Below, in pieces: positions 16,569-25,733 of a stretch of DNA of 64,000 nt. A program made the translations under genes and the position numbers. Below the pieces are notes generated by a model. The model was not told where the DNA came from, searched no databases, and saw only the letters and a list, made by a program, of their open reading frames with translations. Source of the DNA: Rhodoblastus acidophilus (GTDB lineage Bacteria > Pseudomonadota > Alphaproteobacteria > Rhizobiales > Beijerinckiaceae); NCBI RefSeq assembly GCF_900187365.1, contig NZ_FYDG01000006.1, positions 62,001 through 126,000 of the forward strand, read 5' to 3'. Numbering within the stretch: position 1 is the stretch's first letter; every line of letters starts with the position of its first letter.

Positions 16569-17108
16569 ATGAGAACAATCGCCATGCTCACCGCTTTCGC
16601 CTTGATGGGCGGCGCCGCCTTTGCGCAAAGCGCGGGCGAGAAACTCGGCGTCAATTCCGCGCTCGGCATTGCGCCGACGACACAGGATTTCGTTACACAG
16701 GCGGCCCATTCCGGCGAATTCGAAATCCAGTCGAGCCAGCTCGCGCTGGAGCGCGGCGACGCCTCTTCGAAAACTTTCGCGACGCAGATGATCGCCGACC
16801 ATCAGGCGATGAGCGCCCAGCTGAAGGATCTGGTGAAGGCCAAGAGCATCAACGTCACCATTCCGCAAGGTGTGAGCGCGTCGCAACAATCCATGCTCGA
16901 CAAGTTGAAGACGCTGCAGGGCGCCGACTTCGACCGGCGTTATCGCGACGACCAGTCTAGCGGGCACAAGGACACCGTGTCGCTGTTCGAGCGCTACGCC
17001 AAAGGCGGCGAGAACGCCGATCTGAAGCAATGGGCGGAGCAGGCCACGCCGCAATTGCAGCGCCATCTCAAGCAGGCCGAAGACCTCAGCGCGCGCGCGG
17101 AAAAATAG
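16569..17108 (+). CDS. Exported DUF4142 ferritin-like protein
   Basis: The 179-residue product has a signal peptide (cleavage after A-F-A near residue 19) and a DUF4142 four-helix domain with T-Q-D-F-V-T-Q-A-A-H-S-G-E-F-E-I near residue 37 and F-A-T-Q-M-I-A-D-H near residue 70. The family is ferritin-like but usually lacks full metal ligands; the function is unknown, with several members stress induced. AGGAG precedes the ATG. The iron-permease-like gene follows after 61 bases. Confidence 0.88.
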   Translation: MRTIAMLTAFALMGGAAFAQSAGEKLGVNSALGIAPTTQDFVTQAAHSGEFEIQSSQLALERGDASSKTFATQMIADHQAMSAQLKDLVKAKSINVTIPQGVSASQQSMLDKLKTLQGADFDRRYRDDQSSGHKDTVSLFERYAKGGENADLKQWAEQATPQLQRHLKQAEDLSARAEK

Positions 17109-17112
17109 CGCG

Positions 17113-17138
17113 GGAACAACTGTCGGCCCCGCGCTGTT
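17113..17138 (+). promoter_or_regulatory. Possible EcfG-like promoter of the iron-permease-like gene
   Basis: GGAAC (17113-17117), 17 bases, TGTT (17135-17138), ending 31 bases before the ATG at 17170. The spacer and -10 are both off the best consensus. Confidence 0.4.
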
Positions 17139-17169
17139 CTCGTCTGCGCAGCAGACAGGGAGCAACGGG

Positions 17170-17613
17170 ATGCGCGCCAGCCCTCCGCCGGAGACGCCCC
17201 AGTCGGATCACGGAGACCGGCCGCCGGTTTACGCGGAGCGGTTCCGGGCTTTCGCGGCCCGCATGGCCGTGTTGAGCGGCCATCCGAACGCCTTTGGCGT
17301 CGTCGTGGTCTATATCGCGGCCTGGGCGATCTCCGGCCCCTTGTTCAAGTTCAGCGACACCTGGCAGTTGGTGATCAACACCAGCAGCAGCATCGTGACG
17401 TTGATGATGGTGTTTCTGATTCAGACGTCGCAGAATCGCGACACCGCCGCCATCCAACTGAAGCTCGACGCGCTCGTCCGCGCGACCGAGCAGGCCACCG
17501 ACCGCGCGGTCGCCGCGGAGGAGCTGACCGAAGCGGAACTGGCGGAGCTCAAACTGAAAATCCGCGCCAGCGTCGAGGTGGACCAAGGCGCGGCCACGCC
17601 GCCGGCGCGTTGA
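17170..17613 (+). CDS. Low-affinity iron permease-like membrane protein
   Basis: This 147-residue protein has two transmembrane helices (about residues 42-60 and 72-92) separated by W-Q-L-V-I-N-T-S-S-S-I-V-T, then I-Q-T-S-Q-N-R-D-T and a long acidic C-terminal helix. That is the pattern of the bacterial low-affinity iron permease (Fet4-like) family. Iron transport by these short bacterial forms is not established. Neighbouring ferritin-like proteins (Dps, DUF4142, DUF892) fit an iron or oxidative-stress context. AGGGAG precedes the ATG. Confidence 0.82.
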   Translation: MRASPPPETPQSDHGDRPPVYAERFRAFAARMAVLSGHPNAFGVVVVYIAAWAISGPLFKFSDTWQLVINTSSSIVTLMMVFLIQTSQNRDTAAIQLKLDALVRATEQATDRAVAAEELTEAELAELKLKIRASVEVDQGAATPPAR

Positions 17614-17642
17614 TCGCGCTGGCGAATTTGTCAAATCGCGTC

Positions 17643-17667
17643 GGAACCGGGGCGTCCGCTTCCGGTT
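17643..17667 (+). promoter_or_regulatory. EcfG-like promoter of the DUF892 gene
   Basis: GGAAC (17643-17647), 16 bases, GGTT (17664-17667), 28 bases before the ATG at 17696. Confidence 0.6.
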
Positions 17668-17695
17668 TTTCGGCGGTCAGCGAAAGGGACATTCC

Positions 17696-18187
17696 ATGGC
17701 TCAGGAAAAACAGCTTCAGGATCTCTTCACCGAGACGCTCAAGGACATCTACTACGCCGAAAAGCAAATCCTGCGCGCCTTGCCGAAACTGGCCAAGGCC
17801 GCGCATTCCGAGGAATTGCGCCAGGCGTTCCAGCACCATCGCGAGCAGACGGAAGGCCAGATCGAGCGCCTCGAACAGGTGTTCGAAATGATCGGCAAGG
17901 GCGCGCGCGGCAAGGAATGCCACGCCATCGTCGGCATTCTCGACGAAGCCAAGGAAGTCATCGACGAGTTCACCGGCGCCGATGCGCTGGACGCGGGATT
18001 GTTGTCGTCGGCGCAGGCCGTCGAGCATTACGAAATCGCCCGCTATGGCACGTTGAAAAACTGGGCGCAGCAGATCGGCCTCAAGGACGCCGTTCCGCTG
18101 TTCGAGGCCACGCTGAAGGAGGAGAAGGAGACCGATGCGCTCCTCACCCGGCTGGCCGACACCAACCTCAACAAGAAGGCGGCCTGA
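17696..18187 (+). CDS. DUF892 (YciE/YciF) ferritin-like protein
   Basis: This 163-residue four-helix protein has the YciF-type start L-Q-D-L-F-T-E-T-L-K-D-I-Y-Y-A-E-K-Q-I, a second H-H/E-x-x-T region, and V-E-H-Y-E-I-A-R-Y-G-T in the third helix. In the family a di-metal ferritin-like site is formed by these Glu/His residues. YciF proteins are stress induced in enterobacteria with unclear role. An EcfG-like promoter lies just upstream, and a GC hairpin follows the stop. Confidence 0.92.
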   Translation: MAQEKQLQDLFTETLKDIYYAEKQILRALPKLAKAAHSEELRQAFQHHREQTEGQIERLEQVFEMIGKGARGKECHAIVGILDEAKEVIDEFTGADALDAGLLSSAQAVEHYEIARYGTLKNWAQQIGLKDAVPLFEATLKEEKETDALLTRLADTNLNKKAA

Positions 18188-18193
18188 ACGGCT

Positions 18194-18219
18194 GCGGGCG
18201 CGAGCTCTCTCGCGCCCGC
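18194..18219 (+). terminator. Hairpin after the DUF892 gene
   Basis: A ten-bp inverted repeat (18194-18203 with 18210-18219), loop of six bases, is followed by CTTCTT. The T tract is weak, so it may attenuate rather than stop transcription into 18324. Confidence 0.5.
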
Positions 18220-18323
18220 CTTCTTCGAAATTTCACCATGGGCGAAACCTTAAAAGCTTTTTCTGCGTTTTATTCCAGAGCCTTCGTTTAAGCCTTGAAT
18301 TCTCGCCCGCGCCAGGAGTTGTC

Positions 18324-19403
18324 ATGCGGATCGCCCAGATTGCGCCTCTCATGGAGAGCGTGCCCCCGAAAGCCTATGGTGGAACCGAACGGATCGTTTC
18401 CTACCTCACCGAGGAACTGGTTCGCGCCGGACACGACGTGACGCTGTTCGCCAGCGCGGATTCGCGCACCCGCGCCGATCTGCAACCGATGTGCGACGTC
18501 GGCCTGCGTCTTGCGCCTGGCCCCAAGGACCCCATCGCCTATCACATGCTGATGCTGGAGGAGGTGCGCAATCGCGCCGACGAATTCGACATCATTCACG
18601 CCCATGTCGATCTGCTGCACTATCCCCTGTTGCGGGAGCATTCCGCCCGCTGCCTCACCACCATGCACGGCCGGCTCGATCTGCCGCTGCTCGCCCGCAT
18701 GCACGAAATCTTCGACGACTTCCGGCTCGTCTCCATTTCCGAGCACCAGAGGGGGCCGATCCCCGACGCCAATTGGGCGGGCACGGTGCATCACGGCCTG
18801 CCGCTCGATTTGCTGCGTTATGCGCCGCGGGACGATGGCTATCTGGCGTTCCTCGGCCGCATCTCGCCGGAGAAACGGCCGGATCGCGCCATCGAGATCG
18901 CCGTGCGCGCCGGGGCGCCGCTGAAGATCGCGGCCAAGGTCGATCCCGCCGACGTCGATTATTGGGAGCAGAAAATCCGCCCCCTGGTCGAAGGCGCGCC
19001 TCAGGTCGAGTTCGTCGGCGAAATCGACGATCGCCAGAAAGCGGCGTTCCTGGGCGGCGCGCGCGCGCTGCTGTTCCCCATCGACTGGCCCGAGCCGTTC
19101 GGCCTGGTGATGATCGAGGCGCTCGCCTGCGGCACGCCGGTGATCGCCTATGACCACGGCTCGGTGCCCGAGGTGATCGAGGACGGCGTCACCGGCTTTC
19201 TCGTGAACTCCATCGAGGAGGCGGTGCGCCGCGTCGACGAGGTCGGCGCGCTCGACCGCGCCCGCATCCGTCGCACCTTCGAGCGACGTTTTTCCGCGGC
19301 GCGCATGGCCAGCGACTATGTCGCGATTTACCAGGGCATGCGGGCGCAGGCGAAGACGCCACGCATCATCGCGGTCAACGGTCATCAGAATGCAGTCCTC
19401 TGA
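18324..19403 (+). CDS. Family 4 glycosyltransferase
   Basis: This 359-residue GT-B glycosyltransferase starts with the N-terminal donor/acceptor loop Y-G-G-T-E-R near residue 19. It carries the retaining GT4 signature E-P-F-G-L-V-M-I-E-A-L-A-C-G-T-P-V near residue 258. AGGAG lies before the ATG at 18324; the upstream frame through 18135 is spurious. The 3' end overlaps the next gene by 14 bases. Homologues beside a debranching-type glucosidase are common in proteobacteria (from memory), suggesting a shared alpha-glucan or stress sugar. The acceptor is unknown. Confidence 0.92.
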   Translation: MRIAQIAPLMESVPPKAYGGTERIVSYLTEELVRAGHDVTLFASADSRTRADLQPMCDVGLRLAPGPKDPIAYHMLMLEEVRNRADEFDIIHAHVDLLHYPLLREHSARCLTTMHGRLDLPLLARMHEIFDDFRLVSISEHQRGPIPDANWAGTVHHGLPLDLLRYAPRDDGYLAFLGRISPEKRPDRAIEIAVRAGAPLKIAAKVDPADVDYWEQKIRPLVEGAPQVEFVGEIDDRQKAAFLGGARALLFPIDWPEPFGLVMIEALACGTPVIAYDHGSVPEVIEDGVTGFLVNSIEEAVRRVDEVGALDRARIRRTFERRFSAARMASDYVAIYQGMRAQAKTPRIIAVNGHQNAVL

Positions 19404-21570
19404 GCGCGTCGATGCGGCGCTCGACTACGTGATCGCCGCGGAAACCTCCCATATCGAAATCACCCCGCGCGCGCTCAAGAACGAGGATTCGTTCGCCGTG
19501 TTCGACGCGCATGGCGATGCGACGCCGGGGACCGGCGGCACCCACGGCCTGTTCCATCGCGACACCCGTCACCTGTCGAAGCTGTTCCTCACGCTGTGCG
19601 GGGTGCGGCCGTTGCTGCTCAGCTCCACGGTGCGCGAGGACAACGCCACCTTCACCTGCGACATGACCAATCCGCATCTGTCGGGCCGGGATGGCGAGGA
19701 CCTCGCCCATAGCCTCATTCATCTGCGACGGCAGCGGTTTTTGTTCGGCGCGGCCTGTCACGACAGTCTGACTTTGCACAATTTCGATGTGGTCCCGCGC
19801 GACATCGAGATCGCCTTCGATTTCGCCGCCGATTTCGCCGATCTGTTCGAGGTGCGCGGGGCGCGCCGCACGCGCCGCGGCGTATTCCATCAGCCGCGCG
19901 TGTGGGAAGATCGCGTTCAGCTCGCCTATACCGGCCTTGACGGGCAGACCCGCCGGACGGTGCTGCGGTTCGAACCGCAACCGACGGAATTGACCGGAGA
20001 GCGCGCGCGTTACGCCCTCACCCTGGCGGCGGGGGAGACGCTTGGCCTGTTCATCGAGGTTCGCTTCAACGATGCCGCGGAGTCCGGCCGCTCGGCCCGG
20101 CTGGGTTTCCGTTCGGCGCTGCACAGCGCGCGCGCGGCGCTGCGCGAGCGCAATGCGCGCGCCGCTTCGGCGACGTCCTCCAACCAATATTTCAACGACG
20201 GCTTGCGACGCGCGTCGAGCGATCTCGCCGTGCTCGTCACCGACACGCCGGAAGGCCCGTATCCCTATGCGGGCGTGCCGTGGTTCAGCACCGCCTTCGG
20301 ACGCGATGCGCTGATCACCGCCTTCGAAACCCTGTGGATGGACCCGACTCTTGCGCGCGGCGTGCTGCTGTATCTCGCCGCCAATCAGGCCAAGGTTTTC
20401 GACGCCGCCGCTGACGCCGAGCCCGGCAAAATCCTGCACGAAGTTCGCTATGGTGAAATGGCCGAACTCGGCGAAGTGCCGTTCCGGCGCTATTACGGCT
20501 CGGTGGATTCCACCCCGCTGTTCGTGATGCTGGCGGCGGCGCATTTCGACCGCACCGGCGATTTGCAGACGGCGGAGGCGCTCTGGCCCTCGGTGAAGGC
20601 GGCGCTCGACTGGATCGCCGTGCATGGCGACCGCGATGGCGACGGCTTCGTCGAATATCATCGCCAGACCGACGAGGGCCTGTCCAATCAGGGCTGGAAG
20701 GACAGTCACGACAGCATCTCGCACGAAGACGGCTCTCTCGCGCGCGGCCCCATCGCGCTGGTCGAGGTGCAGGCCTATGTCTACGCCGCCTGGCTCGGCG
20801 CCGCGCGGCTGGCGCGGGCGCTGGGAATGGACCGAGAGGCGGCGGCGCAGGAAGCCCGCGCGGGCGTGTTGCGCGACCGGTTCGACGCCGCGTTTTTTGA
20901 TGAGGCGTTGGGGACTTACGTGCTGGCGCTCGACGGCGACAAGAAGCCGTGCCGGGTGCGCAGCTCGAACGCGGGCCACGCGCTGTTCACCGGCGTGGCG
21001 CGGCCGGAGCGCGCGGCCTCGGTGGTGAGCGCGTTGATGTCGACCGCCTCCTTCTCCGGCTGGGGCGTGCGCACCCTTTCGGAGGAAGCGGTCCGCTACA
21101 ATCCCATGAGCTATCACAACGGGTCGGTCTGGCCGCATGATAACGCGCTGATCGCCATGGGCTTCGCGCGCTATGGCTTCAAGGCCGAGGCGCTGCGAAT
21201 ATTCGAGGGACTCTTTCGCGCGTCCATCACTTTCGACTTGCGCCGCCTTCCCGAGTTGTTCTGCGGCTTTCCGCGCGCGAGAAACCTCGGGCCGGTGTCC
21301 TATCCGGTCGCCTGCGCCCCGCAGGCCTGGGCCTCGGCGGCGCCCTTCGCGCTGCTGCAGGCGGCGCTGGGCCTCGGCTTCGACGTCGGGCGCGGCCGCG
21401 TCACCTTCGACCGTCCGGCCTTGCCGGATTTTTTGGACGAACTCGTGCTGAAAGGCGTGGTCATCGCCGGCGGGAAGCTCGATGTGAAAATCCTGCGCGC
21501 GGGATCCTCCGCCGCCTTTTCGGTGCTGTCGCGGGTGGGCGACGTCGGCCTGATTGTCGAGAAGCCATGA
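19390..21570 (+). CDS. Amylo-alpha-1,6-glucosidase-like protein (GDE/GH15-like)
   Basis: This 726-residue protein has an N-terminal glycogen-debranching-like beta domain (about residues 35-240, with F-H-R-D-T-R-H-L-S) and a C-terminal (alpha/alpha)6 domain. The latter contains P-W-F-S-T-x-F-G-R-D-A-L and H-N-G-S-V-W-P-H-D-N, as in MGH-type debranching enzymes. It probably trims an alpha-glucan made by the adjacent glycosyltransferase. The start at 19390 lies inside the preceding gene's last codons; the end overlaps the UdgX-like gene by four bases, so the genes are translationally linked. Confidence 0.9.
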   Translation: MQSSERVDAALDYVIAAETSHIEITPRALKNEDSFAVFDAHGDATPGTGGTHGLFHRDTRHLSKLFLTLCGVRPLLLSSTVREDNATFTCDMTNPHLSGRDGEDLAHSLIHLRRQRFLFGAACHDSLTLHNFDVVPRDIEIAFDFAADFADLFEVRGARRTRRGVFHQPRVWEDRVQLAYTGLDGQTRRTVLRFEPQPTELTGERARYALTLAAGETLGLFIEVRFNDAAESGRSARLGFRSALHSARAALRERNARAASATSSNQYFNDGLRRASSDLAVLVTDTPEGPYPYAGVPWFSTAFGRDALITAFETLWMDPTLARGVLLYLAANQAKVFDAAADAEPGKILHEVRYGEMAELGEVPFRRYYGSVDSTPLFVMLAAAHFDRTGDLQTAEALWPSVKAALDWIAVHGDRDGDGFVEYHRQTDEGLSNQGWKDSHDSISHEDGSLARGPIALVEVQAYVYAAWLGAARLARALGMDREAAAQEARAGVLRDRFDAAFFDEALGTYVLALDGDKKPCRVRSSNAGHALFTGVARPERAASVVSALMSTASFSGWGVRTLSEEAVRYNPMSYHNGSVWPHDNALIAMGFARYGFKAEALRIFEGLFRASITFDLRRLPELFCGFPRARNLGPVSYPVACAPQAWASAAPFALLQAALGLGFDVGRGRVTFDRPALPDFLDELVLKGVVIAGGKLDVKILRAGSSAAFSVLSRVGDVGLIVEKP

Positions 21571-22163
21571 CGCTGTTCGAGCCGGATCCGACCTCGCTCG
21601 AAGAACTCAACGCCAAGGGCGCCGAGTTGGGGTCGTTCGTCTCCGGCGGCGTGCGCGCCGTCTTCGGCGAGGGACCGCTCCATGCGCCCATCGCCTTCGT
21701 CGGCGAGCAGCCCGGCGACCGCGAGGATTTGGTCGGCCGTCCCTTCGTGGGGCCGGCCGGTCAGTTGCTCGACCGCGCGCTGGCGGAGGCCGGCATCGAC
21801 CGCTCCGTCTGTTACCTCACCAATGCGGTCAAGCATTTCAAATTCGTCCCGCGCGGCCGGATTCGCCTGCACCAGTCGCCGCTGGCGAGCGAAGTTAAAC
21901 ATTACCGCTGGTGGCTGGAAAGCGAATTGCGGATCGTGGCGCCGGGCCTCGTCGCCGCGCTCGGCGCCACGGCGCTGCTCGCGCTCACCGGTCGGGCCGG
22001 CGGCGTCGCCAAACTGCGGGGTCCCCAAACCTTCGATGAGCGGCTGGGCTATGTCACCACGCATCCCTCGGCCATCCTGCGGGCGTCGGAGCAGCGGCGC
22101 CAATTGGACTATCAGGCGTTCGTCGCGGATATGCGCGCCATCCGCCAACGCGCCGGCTTATGA
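21567..22163 (+). CDS. UdgX-like uracil-DNA glycosylase lacking iron-sulfur cysteines
   Basis: The 198-residue protein has the family motifs V-F-G-E-G-P, G-E-Q-P-G-D-R-E-D-L, G-R-P-F-V-G-P-A-G, T-N-A-V-K-H-F-K-F and T-T-H-P-S. UdgX excises uracil and becomes covalently bound to DNA through the histidine of its K-R-R-I-H loop; here that loop reads R-G-R-I-R-L-H, keeping the histidine near residue 102. The canonical C-x-x-C near the N-terminus reads E-L-G-S, and only one cysteine (C82) remains, so a 4Fe-4S cluster seems impossible. It sits between glucan and pyruvyltransferase genes with four-base overlap upstream. Confidence 0.88.
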   Translation: MTLFEPDPTSLEELNAKGAELGSFVSGGVRAVFGEGPLHAPIAFVGEQPGDREDLVGRPFVGPAGQLLDRALAEAGIDRSVCYLTNAVKHFKFVPRGRIRLHQSPLASEVKHYRWWLESELRIVAPGLVAALGATALLALTGRAGGVAKLRGPQTFDERLGYVTTHPSAILRASEQRRQLDYQAFVADMRAIRQRAGL

Positions 22164-22166
22164 AAC

Positions 22167-23216
22167 ATGCGCGGCGACATCGGCATCCTCACCTTCCATC
22201 GTTGCGTGAACTATGGCTCGTATTGGCAGGCGCGTTGCCTGCTCGAATGGGTCCGACGCCGCGGGCGTAACGCCGTGCTGCTCGATCATGTCTCGTTGCA
22301 GGCGCGCCGCGCCGAACTCCGGTGCGCGCTGTCGCCGCATCTGCCGCAGCCGACGCGCGCGGAAGACATTCCCGCCTATGTTCGCAAAGTCAGAGGCTTT
22401 CGCCGCGCCGTGGCGCGCCTGCCGCTGTCGCCGCGCTTTCCGCTCGACTCGCCCGCGCAGGCGCAACCCTGCGACGTCGTTCTCGTCGGCAGCGACGAAA
22501 TCTTCAACCTGCATCATCCCTGGTATGGCGGAACGCCCGCCTTCTTCGGCGAGGGCTTTTCGCAAAGGCGGGTCGCTTATGCCGCGAGCTTCGGCAATCA
22601 AACCGTCGCGCTCGATGCGTTCTGGAGCGCCAGGCTGGCCAATTTCGCCGCGCTTTCGGTGCGCGACCGGACCGCGCTGGCTTTGGTCTCGGCGACAGGC
22701 TTGCCGCCGCCGGAGCTGGTGCTCGATCCCTGCCTGCTCAATCCGCCCGTGGCGCCGCCCGTCGCGCGGCGCGCGCAGCAGAATTTCGTCGTCGTCTATG
22801 GTCACGGCTTCCCGCACTGGTTCGCCGAGGCGGCGCGCTTTTGGGCGGGCGCGAAAAACATGCGCCTTGTCAGCGTCGGCTATCGCAACGATTGGGCGGA
22901 CGAGCAGCGCATCGACGCGGACCCCGAAACATTTCGCGATCTCATGGCGTCGTGCGCGGCGGTCGCGACCGATTTCTTCCACGGCTGCGTCTTCGCGGTC
23001 TTGAACCGCAAACCCTTCGCCTGCGTGGCGACGTCTTACCGCCATAACAAGCTGCGCGATCTCTGCGCCCTGCTGGGCCTCGACGACCGCCTCGCGGCGG
23101 AGGCGAGCGCCGTGCCTCGCGGACTGTCCGAGCCGCCGGCGGGCGATGTCCATGATCGCGTCGTCGCGCTGCGGGCCCGGTCCGAATGTTTCCTTGACCT
23201 CGCGTTGGCGCCGTGA
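22167..23216 (+). CDS. Polysaccharide pyruvyl transferase family protein
   Basis: This 349-residue protein has a CsaB/WcaK-like layout. It starts G-I-L-T-F-H-R-C-V-N-Y-G-S, has the middle V-V-L-V-G-S-D-E-I-F-N segment, S-V-R-D-R-T, and the C-terminal T-D-F-F-H-G-C-V-F-A-V-L-N-R-K-P motif. Such enzymes transfer pyruvate from phosphoenolpyruvate to sugars as ketals. Here the target would be the glycan of the neighbouring genes. It starts three bases after the UdgX-like stop and its stop overlaps the next GTG by four bases. Confidence 0.9.
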   Translation: MRGDIGILTFHRCVNYGSYWQARCLLEWVRRRGRNAVLLDHVSLQARRAELRCALSPHLPQPTRAEDIPAYVRKVRGFRRAVARLPLSPRFPLDSPAQAQPCDVVLVGSDEIFNLHHPWYGGTPAFFGEGFSQRRVAYAASFGNQTVALDAFWSARLANFAALSVRDRTALALVSATGLPPPELVLDPCLLNPPVAPPVARRAQQNFVVVYGHGFPHWFAEAARFWAGAKNMRLVSVGYRNDWADEQRIDADPETFRDLMASCAAVATDFFHGCVFAVLNRKPFACVATSYRHNKLRDLCALLGLDDRLAAEASAVPRGLSEPPAGDVHDRVVALRARSECFLDLALAP

Positions 23217-24538
23217 CTCCGCAGGATATGCGCCGCTCCGGGCTGTGCGTCGGTTGCGGCGCCTGCGGCGCCGTGGCGCCGGACAGCTATGGCCAGCTGG
23301 CGCCGCTGTCCGAAGCGGATGTCGCCGCGATCTGCCCGTTTTCCCCGCAAGCGCCAGACGAGGATGAACTGTCGGCGCGCCGCTTTCCGCAGGCGCCCCG
23401 CCGCGATGCCTCCATCGGCCGTTTCGAGGCGGCCTATGTCGGCCATGTCGCGGAAGACGATTTTCGCAGCAGGGGCAGTTCCGGCGGCCTCGCGAGCTGG
23501 TTCGCCGCCGAACTGTTGCGGCTTGGGCTGGTCGATGGCGTAGCCCATGTCGCGCCGCGGCCCACGCCGCCGCTGTTCGGCTATCGCATTTCGCGCACGG
23601 TTGAGCAGGTGAAGGCCGGCGCCAAGTCGCGTTATCATCCTGTCGCCCTCGGGCCGGCCTTGCAGGAAATCCGGCAGACGCCCGGCCGCTATGCGCTTGT
23701 CGGCGTTCCCTGTTTCATCAAGGCGCTGCACCTGCTGCGCCGCCGCGATCCGCTGTTGCGCGCCCGCGTCGCCTTCACGCTCGGCCTGTTCTGCGGCCAT
23801 ATGAAAAGCGCGCATTTCGGCGAGAGCCTCGCCTGGCAGATTGGCGTTCCCCCTGCGGACCTGACCGCCATCGACTATCGCGCCAAGGACGCCCGCCGTC
23901 CGGCCAACTGGTATCGCGTCCGCGCCGAGGACGTCGAGGGGCGGACGCGCGAAGGCGACTGGATGCATCTGGCTGGCGGGGATTGGGGCGCGGGTTCTTT
24001 CCAGAATCCGGCCTGCGATTTCTGCGACGACGTGGTGGCGGAAACGGCGGACGTCTCCTTCGGCGACGCCTGGGTCGAGCCCTACGCCAGCGATGGGCGC
24101 GGGACCAACGTCGTCGTGATCCGCGCGCCAGGCTTGCACGCGCTTGTGCAGGCGGCTTTGGCGCAGGGGCGGCTGCGGCTCGACGAAGTGGATGCGGATT
24201 TTGTGGCCCGCACGCAGGCCGCCGGGCTGCGCCAGCGCCGCGAGGGGCTCGCCTACCGGCTCGCTTTGTACGGGCGGCGGGGTCCGGTCTCGCCGCGCAA
24301 ACGCGTGTGTCCTTCAACCCGCCTGCCGCTGCGGCGCAAACTGATCTATCGCGCGCGCCGGCGCATCGCACGCGACAGCGCCCGCGTTTACGGACTGGCG
24401 CGCAAGCTCGGCGCGCTCAGGATTTACCTGCTGTGGGCGCGCGGATCTTACGCGCTCTACGAGGCGCTGGTTTATGAGAGGGGATGGCTCGGCGCGGTGG
24501 TCGCGCGGCTCGCGTCGATCCGGCGCCCCCGCGAATGA
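23213..24538 (+). CDS. FrhB-like iron-sulfur protein of a polysaccharide locus
   Basis: This 441-residue protein belongs to the coenzyme F420 hydrogenase/dehydrogenase beta-subunit family. It has an N-terminal cysteine cluster, C-V-G-C-G-A-C (about residues 12-18), a central S-R-G-S-S-G-G segment and [18 protein letters not shown] near residue 270. Proteobacterial members often sit next to pyruvyltransferases in exopolysaccharide loci; F420 use is unlikely. A redox role on a sugar is a guess. It starts at a GTG in a GTGA overlap. Confidence 0.85.
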   Translation: MTPQDMRRSGLCVGCGACGAVAPDSYGQLAPLSEADVAAICPFSPQAPDEDELSARRFPQAPRRDASIGRFEAAYVGHVAEDDFRSRGSSGGLASWFAAELLRLGLVDGVAHVAPRPTPPLFGYRISRTVEQVKAGAKSRYHPVALGPALQEIRQTPGRYALVGVPCFIKALHLLRRRDPLLRARVAFTLGLFCGHMKSAHFGESLAWQIGVPPADLTAIDYRAKDARRPANWYRVRAEDVEGRTREGDWMHLAGGDWGAGSFQNPACDFCDDVVAETADVSFGDAWVEPYASDGRGTNVVVIRAPGLHALVQAALAQGRLRLDEVDADFVARTQAAGLRQRREGLAYRLALYGRRGPVSPRKRVCPSTRLPLRRKLIYRARRRIARDSARVYGLARKLGALRIYLLWARGSYALYEALVYERGWLGAVVARLASIRRPRE

Positions 24539-24638
24539 AATGCGGCGTTCCATCCATGCTCCAATATCGCGGGCGTGCGGGAACAAGGCGCGCGGGCGAA
24601 AAGTTTACCGCCTTGTTGCAGTCGTTTCGGGGTGGTTT

Positions 24639-25733
24639 ATGGGACTTCGGCTGGCCGTCGTTGGCGTCGGAAATTGCGCCTCTTCCTTGATCCAGGGGCT
24701 GGCCTATTACCGCGACGCCCAGCCGGGCGCGTCGATCCCCGGCCTGATGTCGCCCGACCTCGGCGGCTATCGCGTCGGCGACATCGAAATCGCCGCCGCC
24801 TTCGACGTGAGCGCCGCCAAGGTGGGGCGGGACGTCAGCGAGGCGATCCATGCCGCGCCCAACAATACCCATGTGTTCGCCAAAGTCGCGCCGCTCGGCG
24901 TCGCCGTGTCGCGCGGCCCGACCCTCGACGGACTCGGCCGCCATCTCGCCGAGCTGGTGGACGAGTCCGCCACGCCGCCCTGCGATGTCGCGCGCGTGCT
25001 GCGCGAAAGCCGCAGCGACGTTCTCGTCTGCTATCTCCCCGTGGGTTCGCAACGCGCGACGGAATTTTACATGCAGCAGGCGCTGATGGCGCGCTGCGGC
25101 GTGGTCAACTGCCTGCCGGTTTTCATCGCCTCGCGCCCGGAATGGCGCGCGCAGTTCGAGGCGCGCGGTCTGCCGATCATCGGCGACGACATCAAAAGCC
25201 AGGTGGGCGCGACCATCGTCCACCGCGTGCTCGCCAATCTGTTCGCCGAGCGCGGCGTGAAGCTCGATCGCACCTATCAGCTCAATGTCGGCGGCAACGC
25301 CGATTTCCGCAACATGCTGGAGCGCGAGCGGCTGGTTTCGAAAAAAATCTCCAAGACGCAATCCGTGCTCAGCCAATGTCCCGAGCCGCTCGCCGAAGGC
25401 GACGTCCATGTCGGCCCCAGCGACTACGTGCCTTGGCTCACGGACCGGAAGCTGGCTTTCATTCGCCTCGAAGGCTCCGGCTTCGGCGGAACGCCGCTGT
25501 CGGCCGAAGTGAAACTGGAAGTTTGGGACTCGCCCAATTCGGCGGGCGTGGTGATCGACGCCGTGCGCTGCGTCAAACTGGCGATGGACCGCGGCCAGGG
25601 CGGGGCGCTGGTGGGGCCGTCGAGCTGTTTTATGAAATCGCCGCCGCAACAGTTCACCGATGCGGAGGCGCGCGAACTGGTCGCGCAATTCGTCGCTGGC
25701 CCCGGACGATCCGCCGTGAGGAAAAAGGCGTGA
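24639..25733 (+). CDS. ino1: myo-Inositol-1-phosphate synthase
   Basis: This enzyme converts glucose-6-phosphate to inositol-3-phosphate through an NAD-dependent oxidation, aldol closure and reduction. The 364-residue length matches the short bacterial/archaeal form. Motifs are the NAD loop V-G-V-G-N-C-A-S-S, the middle [18 protein letters not shown] and [11 protein letters not shown]. The start at 24639 precedes the NAD loop; upstream codons lack homology. It is uncommon in proteobacteria, which hints at transfer, although base composition does not stand out. It overlaps the phosphatase gene by four bases (GTGA). Confidence 0.94.
   Translation: MGLRLAVVGVGNCASSLIQGLAYYRDAQPGASIPGLMSPDLGGYRVGDIEIAAAFDVSAAKVGRDVSEAIHAAPNNTHVFAKVAPLGVAVSRGPTLDGLGRHLAELVDESATPPCDVARVLRESRSDVLVCYLPVGSQRATEFYMQQALMARCGVVNCLPVFIASRPEWRAQFEARGLPIIGDDIKSQVGATIVHRVLANLFAERGVKLDRTYQLNVGGNADFRNMLERERLVSKKISKTQSVLSQCPEPLAEGDVHVGPSDYVPWLTDRKLAFIRLEGSGFGGTPLSAEVKLEVWDSPNSAGVVIDAVRCVKLAMDRGQGGALVGPSSCFMKSPPQQFTDAEARELVAQFVAGPGRSAVRKKA

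Noticed and set aside
18240-18290. 17-codon frame before the glycosyltransferase gene
   Set aside because: No ribosome binding site and no conserved pattern; too short to support.
19375-21138. 587-codon minus-strand frame across the glucosidase gene
   Set aside because: It is antisense to a gene with clear GDE motifs; its composition is Arg/His/Gly-rich with no domain.
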